Source: Arthrobacter glacialis | GTDB lineage: Bacteria; Actinomycetota; Actinomycetes; Actinomycetales; Micrococcaceae | Direction: 5' to 3' | Length of the DNA stretch: 64,000 nt | Assembly (NCBI RefSeq): GCF_002909445.1 | Contig: NZ_PPXC01000002.1 | Location: 186,001 to 250,000 of the forward strand | Shown here: one piece after another, positions 46,000-55,178 of the stretch | Position numbering within the stretch: the first letter of the stretch is position 1 | Layout: the number at the start of each line of letters is the position of its first letter | Program-made: the position numbers and the translations under genes | The notes under the pieces: model-generated | Told to the model about the DNA's origin: nothing | Database searches by the model: none | Seen by the model: only the letters and a program-made list of their open reading frames with translations

Positions 46000-47238
46000 T
46001 CATTTCGGCACCGCAAGCTCGCGCAACCATTCACTGTACTGAAGTATAGCGGCGTGTTGAGAAAGCACATTCCCAGCGTAGTTTTGCCCTGCGGTTCCCA
46101 GCTTGGTTGCAAGTGTGGGATTCGCGGCGAGTTTTTCGGCAGAAGTCAGGAGAAGCTCCGCGGAATCCGGTGCGATTTGGATACCGCCCAGTGAGTATTC
46201 GATTTCGCCGGCGGTGGTGCTGTCCGGCTCGGTAGCGGCCAGTACCGGAAGCCCCGTGGAGAAATAGGACGTGAGTTTACTTGGAACGGCCATTTCTCTG
46301 AGCCCAGCCATTTCATTGACTAGCAGGATGTCGGCCGATGCTAAGGCTTCACGGAACTCCTTGTCTGGGAGCGGCGATATGAACTGAATGCGATTAACAT
46401 CACTAGAAAGAGTTTCAATGTGACGCCGTTGGTTTCCGTCGCCTAAAAGTACGAAGTGGACCTTAGATCCGGTAGCGTCAGCCAGCCTAGCGGCGTTCAC
46501 CACGTTTTCCAATGCCTGCTTGACACCGATGTTGCCTGCATGAAGGACAACGATGTCGTCTTCATTCCAACCATGTCTTGCGCGGGTTGCAGAGCGGTCA
46601 ACAGCCACGACTGGCTGAACGTGGGTCCAATTCCGAATGACATTTACTTTAGAGGGGTCGACCCCGAGATCTCGACAGATGTAGGCCTTGAACCTGTCAT
46701 GGATTACCGCAACCTGGGTGGCCGAGCGGAGAATGGCACCCTCGGTGATCTTCATCACCTTTGCGGCCCGGGAACCTCCATTGCCTGTTTCTTCCAAACC
46801 ACGACTGTAGATGTCTTGAACCCAGATGCCTGTTGCGGGTCGCTTGAATCCGAATCTGGCTCTTGCCAAGACGAAGGCAGTCGAGAATAGAGCTGGACTA
46901 ACTACCAATAACACATCTGGATTACGCCAACGAGTGAACAGCAGGCGAACCCCGAAGCTGAGTTCCATGTGTAGCCGGTGCATGTTATTGAGGCGGCTCG
47001 GGATGAAGTGGCGGACGCGTTTGACTCGAACTCCGTTGATGAACTCGACTCGACGCCAGCCGGTGTATCCCTCTGTTAACTTCCACTCTGGGTAGTGCGG
47101 AAAACCGGTGATAACAGTAATTTCATGCCCTTCCTCAACCAGCTTTTCCGCCAGCCGAGTGGTGTACGGAGAGATGCCTGTCGGTTCCGGCGCATAGTTG
47201 AGGCCAAGGATTGTGATGCGAAGTTTCGAAGGGGTCAC
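46000..47238 (-). CDS. Family 4 glycosyltransferase (WcaI/WbuB-like)
   Basis: 412 residues, GT-B fold. The N-terminal domain opens ITILGLNYAPEPTGISPYT and GFPHYPEWK, the pattern of WcaI/WbuB-type enzymes. The donor domain has HAGNIGVKQALENVV, GDGNQRRHIE, and a shortened EX7E region around PSKLTSYFSTGLPVLA. WbuB/WcaI enzymes are linked with fucose-type sugars, which suits the adjacent gmd-fcl. It starts at GTG 47238, divergent from the acetyltransferase gene 54 bases away. Confidence 0.9.
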   Translation of the reverse strand: MTPSKLRITILGLNYAPEPTGISPYTTRLAEKLVEEGHEITVITGFPHYPEWKLTEGYTGWRRVEFINGVRVKRVRHFIPSRLNNMHRLHMELSFGVRLLFTRWRNPDVLLVVSPALFSTAFVLARARFGFKRPATGIWVQDIYSRGLEETGNGGSRAAKVMKITEGAILRSATQVAVIHDRFKAYICRDLGVDPSKVNVIRNWTHVQPVVAVDRSATRARHGWNEDDIVVLHAGNIGVKQALENVVNAARLADATGSKVHFVLLGDGNQRRHIETLSSDVNRIQFISPLPDKEFREALASADILLVNEMAGLREMAVPSKLTSYFSTGLPVLAATEPDSTTAGEIEYSLGGIQIAPDSAELLLTSAEKLAANPTLATKLGTAGQNYAGNVLSQHAAILQYSEWLRELAVPK

Positions 47239-47292
47239 CCATGCAACAATAGATGCAATTACACCAACAAATTTTCAAAATTGGGGGAGACT

Positions 47293-47880
47293 GTGCCTAC
47301 AACAGACAACTTAGAGCCAGCAGGGCATACAATCCCGGTCATTGATCTCTCCAAGGCTCCTGGCGAGCATGCGGCATGGGACAAACCCAAAATTGTGATT
47401 TACATGTGGGCTATTGCTGAGATTCTCTTCGTCACTAATGCATGGCAGATTAGCTCTGGCCTCAGAGTACGTGTGTTGCGTCTATTTGGAGCAAAAATTG
47501 GCTATGGGGTGATATTTAGACCTCGGACACGTGTCAAGTTCCCGTGGAAACTACATGTTGGTGACCGGAGTTGGATCGGAGAGGGTGTGTGGATTCACAA
47601 TCAGGACTTCGTTCACATTGGCGCGGATGTCGTAGTCTCTCAAGACACTTTTATTACCACCGGCAGTCACGCATACCGCAAGGACATGAGGCTTGTGACA
47701 CGCCCCGTACGTGTGGAGGATGGCGTGTGGATTACTGCAAAGTGCATAGTTCTCGGTGGAACAATAATCGGCACATCCACGCTGATTAGACCCGGAACTG
47801 TTGTCTCCGGCGAAATACCTGCGAACTTGGTCCTAGATGTAGCTAATCCTGCTGGTTCACCCGTTCGCTTTCGAAAATAG
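47293..47880 (+). CDS. Hexapeptide-repeat O-acetyltransferase (WcaF-like)
   Basis: 195 residues. A hydrophobic lead (YMWAIAEILFVTNAW) precedes left-handed beta-helix hexapeptide repeats from about 75 (GVIFRPRTRVKFPWKLHVG) to 185. The catalytic-type segment TTGSHAYRKDM provides the His expected in WcaF/NodL-type acetyltransferases. It probably acetylates a repeat-unit sugar from acetyl-CoA. I chose GTG 47293 after GGGGGAGA; a TTG 47281 precedes it in frame. Base composition becomes clearly AT-richer from here to about 53 kb. Confidence 0.88.
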   Translation: MPTTDNLEPAGHTIPVIDLSKAPGEHAAWDKPKIVIYMWAIAEILFVTNAWQISSGLRVRVLRLFGAKIGYGVIFRPRTRVKFPWKLHVGDRSWIGEGVWIHNQDFVHIGADVVVSQDTFITTGSHAYRKDMRLVTRPVRVEDGVWITAKCIVLGGTIIGTSTLIRPGTVVSGEIPANLVLDVANPAGSPVRFRK

Positions 47881-47996
47881 GACTACTCAAGATTTCATAT
47901 CAAAGACTTGATCTGGCCCATCATATGACTTGGATGGTGCAGCTGAATTCACGTCGCATCAATCTAATCAGTCAAAGTGATCTAGCGGGAGTCTGA

Positions 47997-49157
47997 ATGA
48001 AAAGTGCTCGAGTCAATATTCTGCAAATTGCCACTCTATTTACTCCTGAAGGAAAGTTTGGTGGCCCAACCAGAGTCGCTCAGGATCAGACGAAGGGCCT
48101 GATACGTACCAATCACAATGTCTTGCTCGCCGGAGCAGGCACAGGTTTTGGATCGAGAATGCCCGAGAGGCTTGAAGGTACACCGGTTCAATTATTCCCC
48201 TCGATTAATATCGGAAGGCGTGGATTCGCAGGTACAGTGAGCCCTGGATTCTACTGGTGGTTATGGAATAACTGCCGCAAATTTGATGTTGTTCATGTCC
48301 ACTTTGCGCGAGACCTGATTACACTGCCAGCCGCTCTGATTGTTCGACGTCGTGGTGTGCCAATGGTGTTGCAGACTCATGGAATGGTGGTCGTCCATAG
48401 AAGTATGCTGGTTCGCATCTTCGATCGGCTGGTCACTTCAAGAATCCTTTCGGCGGCCGACCGTGTTCTAGGACTTACGAACCATGAGGTTTCTGAGCTG
48501 ACCGCTATTTGCGGAAACAGAACGATCCGGACCAGGACGCAACCGAACGGCGTCAATGTGGCGGAACCAATTGACGAACTGCTTATCAAGGACGAAGTTT
48601 TATTTGTGGCTAGGTTGCATCCTCGCAAGGGGGCGATTCTGTTCGTTGAAGCAGCAAAGTATTTGATCGAGTTAGGGCACACCTCAATATTTACGCTCAT
48701 AGGACCTGACGAAGGAGAAGGCAAGGAAATTGCGAGTCTGATAAGCAATTTTGGCAGCGATCAAATACGCTGGCTCGGAGGATTAAAGGCTGACTTGGTC
48801 GATAGACATATTTCCAGTTCCATGTTCGTTGTATTGCCTTCGAAAAAGGAACCCTTTGGCATGACGATCATAGAGGCCATGTCAAACAGCAAGCCGGTCG
48901 TCATCTCCGACGACGCAGAAATTGCATCAATTGTCGAGGGGCACGGTGCAGGTATTATTGCCGAAAGGACCGTTATGGGCATGGCCGCAGCCATGGAGAT
49001 ACTCATTGGGGACAAAATGATGCGTTTTGAAATGGGCAAACGAGGTCATTCTCTGGTCGCTGAGGAATTTTCACTAGATGCCGTTGTTTCCAATTTAGAA
49101 AATGACTACATGTCTGTTTTGGCACTTAATCGGAGTGGTAATGTTGAAAACAACTGA
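47997..49157 (+). CDS. Family 4 glycosyltransferase
   Basis: 386 residues, GT-B fold. FGGPTRVAQDQTKGL near the N-terminus and QTHGMVV are acceptor-domain motifs. FVARLHPRKGAILFVEAA opens the donor domain, and EPFGMTIIEAMSNSKPVV is the EX7E nucleotide-sugar motif. The ATG has GGGAG upstream. The end overlaps the next glycosyltransferase by 17 bases. Codon use is AT-richer than in the flanking loci, which points to separate origin. Sugar specificity is unknown. Confidence 0.9.
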   Translation: MKSARVNILQIATLFTPEGKFGGPTRVAQDQTKGLIRTNHNVLLAGAGTGFGSRMPERLEGTPVQLFPSINIGRRGFAGTVSPGFYWWLWNNCRKFDVVHVHFARDLITLPAALIVRRRGVPMVLQTHGMVVVHRSMLVRIFDRLVTSRILSAADRVLGLTNHEVSELTAICGNRTIRTRTQPNGVNVAEPIDELLIKDEVLFVARLHPRKGAILFVEAAKYLIELGHTSIFTLIGPDEGEGKEIASLISNFGSDQIRWLGGLKADLVDRHISSSMFVVLPSKKEPFGMTIIEAMSNSKPVVISDDAEIASIVEGHGAGIIAERTVMGMAAAMEILIGDKMMRFEMGKRGHSLVAEEFSLDAVVSNLENDYMSVLALNRSGNVENN

Positions 49158-50340
49158 GGATGAGCAGCCCCTACTGCGTATAATTTGGGTAACGAACGTT
49201 GCTGCTCCCTATCGTTTGCCTGTATGGGAAGAGCTCGGCTCCATTAGTCGCCTAGATGTAGTGCTTTTGGAGAACAACGCTTCATTGTCTAGAGGGCACA
49301 GGAATAGGGGCTCTGATTGGAAAACAAAAGAGGATGCAGAAAGATCATTTTCGTATAAGTTTGCAAAGGCAATTAGAGTCTCGGCCGGAGCGGGTCGGTA
49401 TTACATTGGCTTGGGCGGAATAATCAAATTAGTGCGTGGGTGTGACGCAATTCTTTTAGGAGGATGGGAGTCGCCAGCGTACTGGCAGCTTCTCTTTTGG
49501 GCCAAAATATTCCGAAAGCGCACCGTCGGATTTTATGAATCAACGCTTGCTAGCAACAAGTATTCGGGCGGTCCGATAGCACACGCACGAACTCGATTCT
49601 TTAAAAGCCTAAATGCTGTGGTTGTCCCGGGGAAATCGGCCGCCGAAGCAATTGGGAAATTTGGCGTTGAACAACACCGGATATTTACAGGATTCAATGC
49701 GGTAGATGTCAAGGAAATCAATACCGTGGCGAGTCAAATTCGAGCAGAAGTCCCTATCTCCGGTGGGACCATATCCAAAAACATCCTCTTTGTAGGACAG
49801 TTAATCAAACGGAAGAATATTCACAGTCTGATTAACGCGCTATTCTCGATTGGAGACCCTGAGTATCGACTTACGATCGTTGGAGAAGGGCCAGAGGAGT
49901 TGAGTATTCGCGCTCTCTGTTCTGAACTTGACTTGAATGATCAAATCGAATTTTTGGGTCCAGTGGAGTACGAAGCAATTCCGGAGATATTGGCAAGACA
50001 TGCGACTCTGGTACTTCCTTCTACGGAGGAAGTCTGGGGATTGATCGTCAATGAGGCTTTGGCGGCGGGAATTCATGTCGTAGTTAGCGACGTCTGTGGG
50101 GTTGTGGCGTCGATTAAGTCAATGTCCGGTGTTTTTGACTATCACGGAAACGATTCCACGGCATTGGCTAGTGCTATAAAATTGTCATCGAATGGCTGGG
50201 CTGGCCCCATCGTCCACCCCGATATTCTTGAATACACTCCAGCATTGTTCGCCCATATGTTTTATAAGGCGTTGGCGGCCTGCTCAGTGGACAGTCTTGA
50301 TTTGCTAGCTCCGGTAGCCGATAAAATTAAGAGAACTTGA
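49141..50340 (+). CDS. Family 4 glycosyltransferase
   Basis: 399 residues, GT-B fold. IIWVTNVAAPYRLPVWEELG begins the acceptor domain. FVGQLIKRKNIHSLI opens the donor domain, with VGEGPEEL, and TEEVWGLIVNEALAAG is the EX7E motif. ATG 49141 is supported by GGAG 5 bases upstream and overlaps the preceding gene. It is followed after one base by the acetyltransferase, so these genes form one plus-strand operon. Confidence 0.9.
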   Translation: MLKTTEDEQPLLRIIWVTNVAAPYRLPVWEELGSISRLDVVLLENNASLSRGHRNRGSDWKTKEDAERSFSYKFAKAIRVSAGAGRYYIGLGGIIKLVRGCDAILLGGWESPAYWQLLFWAKIFRKRTVGFYESTLASNKYSGGPIAHARTRFFKSLNAVVVPGKSAAEAIGKFGVEQHRIFTGFNAVDVKEINTVASQIRAEVPISGGTISKNILFVGQLIKRKNIHSLINALFSIGDPEYRLTIVGEGPEELSIRALCSELDLNDQIEFLGPVEYEAIPEILARHATLVLPSTEEVWGLIVNEALAAGIHVVVSDVCGVVASIKSMSGVFDYHGNDSTALASAIKLSSNGWAGPIVHPDILEYTPALFAHMFYKALAACSVDSLDLLAPVADKIKRT

Positions 50341-50341
50341 T

Positions 50342-50878
50342 ATGAACGAAATAATTAGCAAGGTATTGGGTGTCATTAGAGCTCGGTCAATATCTGTTCT
50401 TCCTGGTATGAGTATTCCAATAATGGTTAGATTTGACGGAATCCCGAATATTGTACGTGGTGAAAGAGGAGGCAGACTGGTTCTCGGTCAACGGGTCAGA
50501 CTGTTCCGGGGTGTCGGGATATATCTTGAGACGGCAGAGTCTCAAGTATCCATAGGTGACCGTACATTCATCAATCGACGTTCGGAGATAGTGTGCAGAT
50601 CGCGGGTCACAATTGGGACTGACTGCGCAATCTCCTGGGATGTCTGCATTTCAGATACGGATAATCACTCGATAGATGGATCCGCGGCCACTAGTGACGT
50701 CACCATTGGAAATAATGTTTGGATTGGGTCGGGAGTAGCCATTCTCAAAGGTGTGGAAATCGGAGAGGGCGCTGTCATTGGGGCACGCAGTGTGGTCACC
50801 AAGTCAGTTCCTGCACGCAGTCTTGTTGTTGGTTCGCCAGCGAAAATCATTCGGTCTGATGTTAGATGGGAACTTTGA
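50342..50878 (+). CDS. Hexapeptide-repeat acyltransferase
   Basis: 178 residues, a left-handed beta-helix protein with repeats such as SIGDRTFINRRSEIVCRS and TIGNNVWIGSGVAILKGV, and the DTDNHSID segment that carries the likely catalytic His. It resembles maltose/serine/galactoside-type O-acetyltransferases in capsule clusters. Together with the gene at 47.3 kb it suggests two acetylations of the repeat unit, or one on each of two sugars. It is last in its run; the next 800 bases hold no clear gene. Confidence 0.88.
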   Translation: MNEIISKVLGVIRARSISVLPGMSIPIMVRFDGIPNIVRGERGGRLVLGQRVRLFRGVGIYLETAESQVSIGDRTFINRRSEIVCRSRVTIGTDCAISWDVCISDTDNHSIDGSAATSDVTIGNNVWIGSGVAILKGVEIGEGAVIGARSVVTKSVPARSLVVGSPAKIIRSDVRWEL

Positions 50879-51711
50879 TTCCTACCCTCCTGCAACTCGG
50901 GCAACAGAATTTGGTATTAGAATCCGATGACAACCCAAAAACACATTTTGTTAATTCCGAATTAAATAGTTCTCTGTTATATTGCGTGAACACGGCAAAG
51001 ATGGGTAGGCTGCGGCGGCAGTGGGCGGGCCCAGTAAATTTGATTAGATTCCCACCCGCATTAGCCGATCGTCGCTTCGTGAGGGGCAGGAGAGGTTTGT
51101 GTTTCGTGTTCAACAATTTTAGACTAATCGGGTCAATATTCTATTGATCAATTTTGGTCATTTTGTAGAATACCCGGTTGCTCAACTGGTAATGGCTGGG
51201 TATAGTCCAATTAAATTTCGTGCGGACATCTTGGTGTTCCGTCGAATTGGCGATGGAAAACCCAAGACCAGGAACTATGACTCCACTGGTGTGTTTGTAT
51301 TTCCGGTAAAACTTGAGGTTGGCAGCATTGTCCTACTGAAAGGATTATTTCCTTCTTGGCCATACATTGTGAGTAATGATGTTGGGACTCACCAGAGGAT
51401 GGAGGACGGATAGAGAGTAATTGCTATGGCCACTAGGGATTTTGATTTCGTATTTAATTTCTCGCACTGCCCTTCATTGGACCAATTTGTTTGGCTCACG
51501 ATGGCCAAAGTGCTTGTAACAATATTGGGCTCATTTGGTCTATAACGCCGCTTCTCCTCAGATGGGCAAATTGTTGCCATTCACTTGGGCAGCAGATATC
51601 ATCTCGTGTATTTAGGATCGCATTTCCATTGAAGTGCTGTCGTGGTTGGATGATCTGTATTCGTTGTCTGCTCACGTGTGGCTCTCCACCCGTATCTTTT
51701 GAAAGTATATT
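50879..51711. other. AT-rich 833-bp spacer without a supported gene
   Basis: Both strands give only short readings of 60-95 codons, with no recognisable motif and no good ribosome sites. The stretch continues the low-GC composition of its neighbours, and a decayed gene (perhaps another transferase) is possible. The promoter of the flippase gene at 51712 probably lies at its right end. Confidence 0.4.
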
Positions 51712-52926
51712 GTGCATCAGCGTCTTAGGAAAGTAATTGGTTTTGGGCTAAGTGTTGCAATTACGGGAATTTTGACTCTACTTGCAATTCCGTTGACTAT
51801 TTCAGTTGGCGGTATCGACGATTGGGCAGCGATCGCATATGGCCAGTCGATAGGATCTGTGGGTGCGGTTTTCGTTGGCTACGGATGGGGCATTTCGGGT
51901 CCGGCAAGTGTTGCTAGTTCCCAGTTGCCTGAACACAGAAGGCTTTATTTGGATTCAGTGAAGACCCGACTTGTACTTTTAGTCCCTTTTGGTGCGCTAA
52001 TTGTAAGCGTCTGTCTGATTGTTCCCACGAAGTCTGTTTTCCTGTGTGTGCTCGGAGGAATACTGGCTGTCGTCATGGAACTTCGCCCCAATTGGTATTT
52101 TGTAGGTATTTCTGCTCCTTATGCGATGCTGCTCAATGAGACACTCCCGCGAGTCCTATTTACAACAATAGGGTTGTGGGTGATGATCAGTCAGCAGAAT
52201 GTCTTTGTGTCCGTCTTGTTTCAGATACTTGGTCTGATCGTCGCTCTCGCACTGAGTAGTCATTGGATCCTTCGAAATTCTGGTCGCTCCGACGACGGTA
52301 GATTATTTGTACCAACTTCCAAGATTCGCAATTTGCTGGTTGAACATCGTCATGGAATGTCTGCATCGGCTCTTTCTACTCTCTTTTCCAATGCGCCCTT
52401 GATTATTATCGGACTTGTTTCTCTGAGTTCAGTTCCAATATTTGCCGTTGTTGACCGTTTGAACAAACAGATCAATACCGCTGTTTCTCCAGCATTGGAT
52501 GTTCTCAGGGGTTGGATTCCCCACGGGGATAACACTGCCAGACGAGCAAGAGCCCGGCATGCGCTCTTTTGGACAGCTATTTTTGCAATTACGTCCGGAA
52601 TTTTTTTGCTTTTCCTGGGTCCCTACGCTATTTATTATCTGAGCCACCGTGTCGTGATGCTGGATGCTACAACAACTGCGGCTTTTTCTGTTATGTTTTG
52701 CCTGTCTTTGATAACCCTAGTTCAGGGACAAATCGTTCTGGCATCATTGGGTCTCATGAGGCATTTATCCCGAAATACAATGATTATGTCCTTGTTTAGT
52801 CTTCCTTGTATTATGTTGTTCGGTTGGCTTTGGGGAACGGCGGGAGCACTTTTTGCTATATCGATTGGACAACTCCTACTCCTTAGCTTGAATTATCACT
52901 CGTTGCGAATTTCTCGTGCTGTATGA
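51712..52926 (+). CDS. Wzx-type polysaccharide flippase, locus 2
   Basis: 404 residues and about 11-12 hydrophobic helices, of the MOP superfamily. The first helix region (VIGFGLSVAITGILTLLAIPLT) is followed by GVGPAYGS-like spacing of Gly and polar residues. At 404 residues it is on the short side for Wzx. It starts at GTG 51712 with GAAAG about 6 bases upstream. AT-rich like the preceding transferases. It would translocate locus-2 repeat units. Confidence 0.8.
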   Translation: MHQRLRKVIGFGLSVAITGILTLLAIPLTISVGGIDDWAAIAYGQSIGSVGAVFVGYGWGISGPASVASSQLPEHRRLYLDSVKTRLVLLVPFGALIVSVCLIVPTKSVFLCVLGGILAVVMELRPNWYFVGISAPYAMLLNETLPRVLFTTIGLWVMISQQNVFVSVLFQILGLIVALALSSHWILRNSGRSDDGRLFVPTSKIRNLLVEHRHGMSASALSTLFSNAPLIIIGLVSLSSVPIFAVVDRLNKQINTAVSPALDVLRGWIPHGDNTARRARARHALFWTAIFAITSGIFLLFLGPYAIYYLSHRVVMLDATTTAAFSVMFCLSLITLVQGQIVLASLGLMRHLSRNTMIMSLFSLPCIMLFGWLWGTAGALFAISIGQLLLLSLNYHSLRISRAV

Positions 52927-53323
52927 CGTACGTTGATTTTTAATGGGGCGGTAGTTCTGGCGGATTAGTGCAGATTCTCTGCCGATGATTCCTATTTTTG
53001 TACTGTATTTGAAGTCTTCCCGGCTTTTCTCAGAGCTCCTGAAATGTTGTGGTAATTGTCATGGGCGGGGTTTCAGCTAGCCTCGAGATTTGGTGAGGCC
53101 CGGTTTATGGTGAATCAGGGCTGACTGTCTGCCTGATGGTTCCCGATTCTGGCATTTGGGTGTGAGATTCTGACCGCGTGGTGGTGGTTGGTGACGGGTT
53201 CCACAGCGGTCACGCTGGTGCTGACTCTTGCTTCTGTTCGGTGGCGGACGGTCGGTTGTGGCCGTCTAAGGAGGGCTCCAGAGCTCCGGCCATAGCGATC
53301 CAATGATTCTGATCCGGTCATGG
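52927..53323. other. Gap of about 400 bases, no gene recognised
   Basis: It lies between the flippase stop and the end of the decayed transposase. The GC rises toward the right, marking the edge of the AT-rich block. No intact reading frame, repeat or terminator stands out. Confidence 0.35.
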
Positions 53324-53353
53324 TTATTTGCTGGCGTAGTGGAGGATCAGGCC

Positions 53354-53393
53354 GGTGCCGCGGTGCCGCGGTGCCGCGGTGCCGCGGTGCCGG
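53354..53393. repeat. Five tandem copies of an 8-bp unit (GGTGCCGC)
   Basis: Four exact copies and a fifth with one change (last base G), back to back. They lie in the decayed 3' end of the interrupted transposase. Probably slippage in non-selected DNA. Confidence 0.9.
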
Positions 53394-53820
53394 GTTTGAG
53401 TGCTGTTGAGCTGGTTACAGAGTTCGGCGATTGCCGTGTTTTTCGCTTACGTGGGTTGCAGATTCAAGGTGATCATGAGGTATCCGGGTTCGGTGTTATC
53501 GATGTTGCCGGTCTGGTTGGATGCTTGGCGCGTTAGCGTGCGGGCTTCCTAGATGGCGTTTTGTATCCGGTGTTGGTTCGGATCTCCCGAGCGATCGTCA
53601 TTGCGGTGTTGTAGGCGGCGATACGGATGCCGTGGTGGATCAGTTTCGTCTCGGTATCTAGGACTTGCTGACCGGGGTTCAGTTCGCCAAATCGAAGCTC
53701 GGCTGGAATCTTCTTGTGGTTCTTTTTAGCAGCAATCAAAGCATTATCAGCGTCCCAGAGAGGACTCATGGCTGTCCGTGGTTCGTGGTGAATTCTGGTT
53801 TCGTGTCCTTGAACAAAGGT

Positions 53821-53881
53821 GGCTCGTAGCCCTGTTGTGATGGATGTTCTGATGCATTCATCTTTGACAGGACTACGAGCC
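53821..53881 (+). promoter_or_regulatory. Inverted repeat at the transposase 5' end
   Basis: Arms 53821-53835 and 53867-53881 pair over 15 bases with one mismatch, enclosing 31 bases. It would form a hairpin at the start of the ISL3 transposase message and could limit translation. It is inside the element, after the left terminal repeat. Confidence 0.4.
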
Positions 53882-55178
53882 TTGAACGAGCTTACTTTGG
53901 TGCACCCTGATGCTGCCACCACGATCTTCAATCTGGACGATTACCGCGTCCTGGCAACCCATACGTTGAGTTCTGGTCAACGCAGAATCCATATCGAGAG
54001 CACTGTTGAATCCGGGTGCCCGGGTTGCGGTGTCATTGGCACCCGTCGCCACTCTGGCCGGCAGCAACGAGTCCGCGATATCCCCGTGGCTGGTCCGGTG
54101 GAAGTTGTTTGGGCCAAGCGGTGGCTATTCTGCGACGAGACATTGTGCCTGCGCAAAACCTTCTTTGAATCCACGCTCGAGGTCCCGGCCAGGGCACGGA
54201 CCACGAGCCGGCTCCGCAGCGCTCTGGTGCGAGCTGTCATTGACTCTGGCCGTGCCGCGACGGAAACCGCTACCGCCCATGGCGTCTCTTGGTGGCTGGT
54301 GCAAAAGGCCTTTAGCCCGGCTGCGACGAAGCTGCCCAACGTTGATCTCTTACGGCCAAGGATGCTCGGGATTGATGAACACTGTTTCCGCTCCGTCCGC
54401 TTCTTCAAAAACACCGAGACCAATGCTTGGCAGCGGATCGAGCCATGGATGACTACGATCGTTGACCTGGATACGAGCCAGTTCCTTGGTGTTGTTGACG
54501 GCCGAGACCACACAGGGGTCGGGGCATGGTTCATCAAGCGACCCTTGGAGTGGCGACTCGGAGTGGAAGTAGTCGCGATCGACCCCTCGGCAGCATTCCG
54601 AAAAGCGTTACGGATGTGGCTGCCCCGCACTGCCGTATCCGTCGATCACTTCCATCTGATCCAGCTCGAGAACCAGACATTGACAGAGGTTCGCCAGCAA
54701 CTTTCTCATCAGATGCGGTCGTCGTGGCCGGGCAGTTGACCCGGCATGGGCGCACCGGATGCTGCTTCTGCGGGTTGGCGATTCACTCTCCGATCAGGCC
54801 AAAGCACGGTTGGAGAAAGTCTTCGCCACCGACGACCCGACCGGAAAGCTCAAGGCTGCGTGGGAGGTGAAGGAACAAGTTAGAGTTTTGTTGCGGACCG
54901 GCTCTTTGGAGGACGCCGAGCCGGCGCAGGAACACGTCGAGGATCTCGTGAGGGAATCCAAACAGCCCGAGACAACCGGGCTGTGGCGGACCATTTGCCG
55001 CTGGTGGAAGGAGATCGAAGTCCTCGTCGATACCGGCGCGACCACGGGGAAAGGCGAAGCCAACAACACCAGCATCAAACACATCAAGAGGACCGGCCGA
55101 GGCTTCGACAATAGCGCTAACTACACGACGCGCATTATGCTCAGGAGCGCCGCCCAAACAACGGTGAATCATCCATGA
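53840..55178 (+). pseudogene. ISL3-family transposase, frameshifted
   Basis: The first part reads a zinc-finger region (CPGCGVIGTRRH, then a further Cys), HTH-like sequence, and the DDE core: LGIDEHCF, VVDGRDHTGVGAWF and AIDPSAAFRKAL. It ends at a stop at 54737-54739. The rest (QAKARLEKVFAT, then the acidic GKGEANNTSIKHIKRTGRGF with its conserved Asn/Lys region) continues in the +1 frame from about 54720. A one-base change near 54718-54725 therefore breaks the gene. ATG 53840 is one possible start; GTG 53819 and TTG 53882 are others. Confidence 0.8.

Noticed and set aside
53354-53393. CRISPR-like repeat array
   Set aside because: The units are 8 bp and contiguous, with no spacers. No CRISPR or cas gene was recognised anywhere in the window.
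53303-53536. 77-codon plus-strand frame over the 8-bp repeats
   Set aside because: The minus strand reads as the C-terminal tail of the decayed transposase, so the plus frame is a by-product of the repeat.
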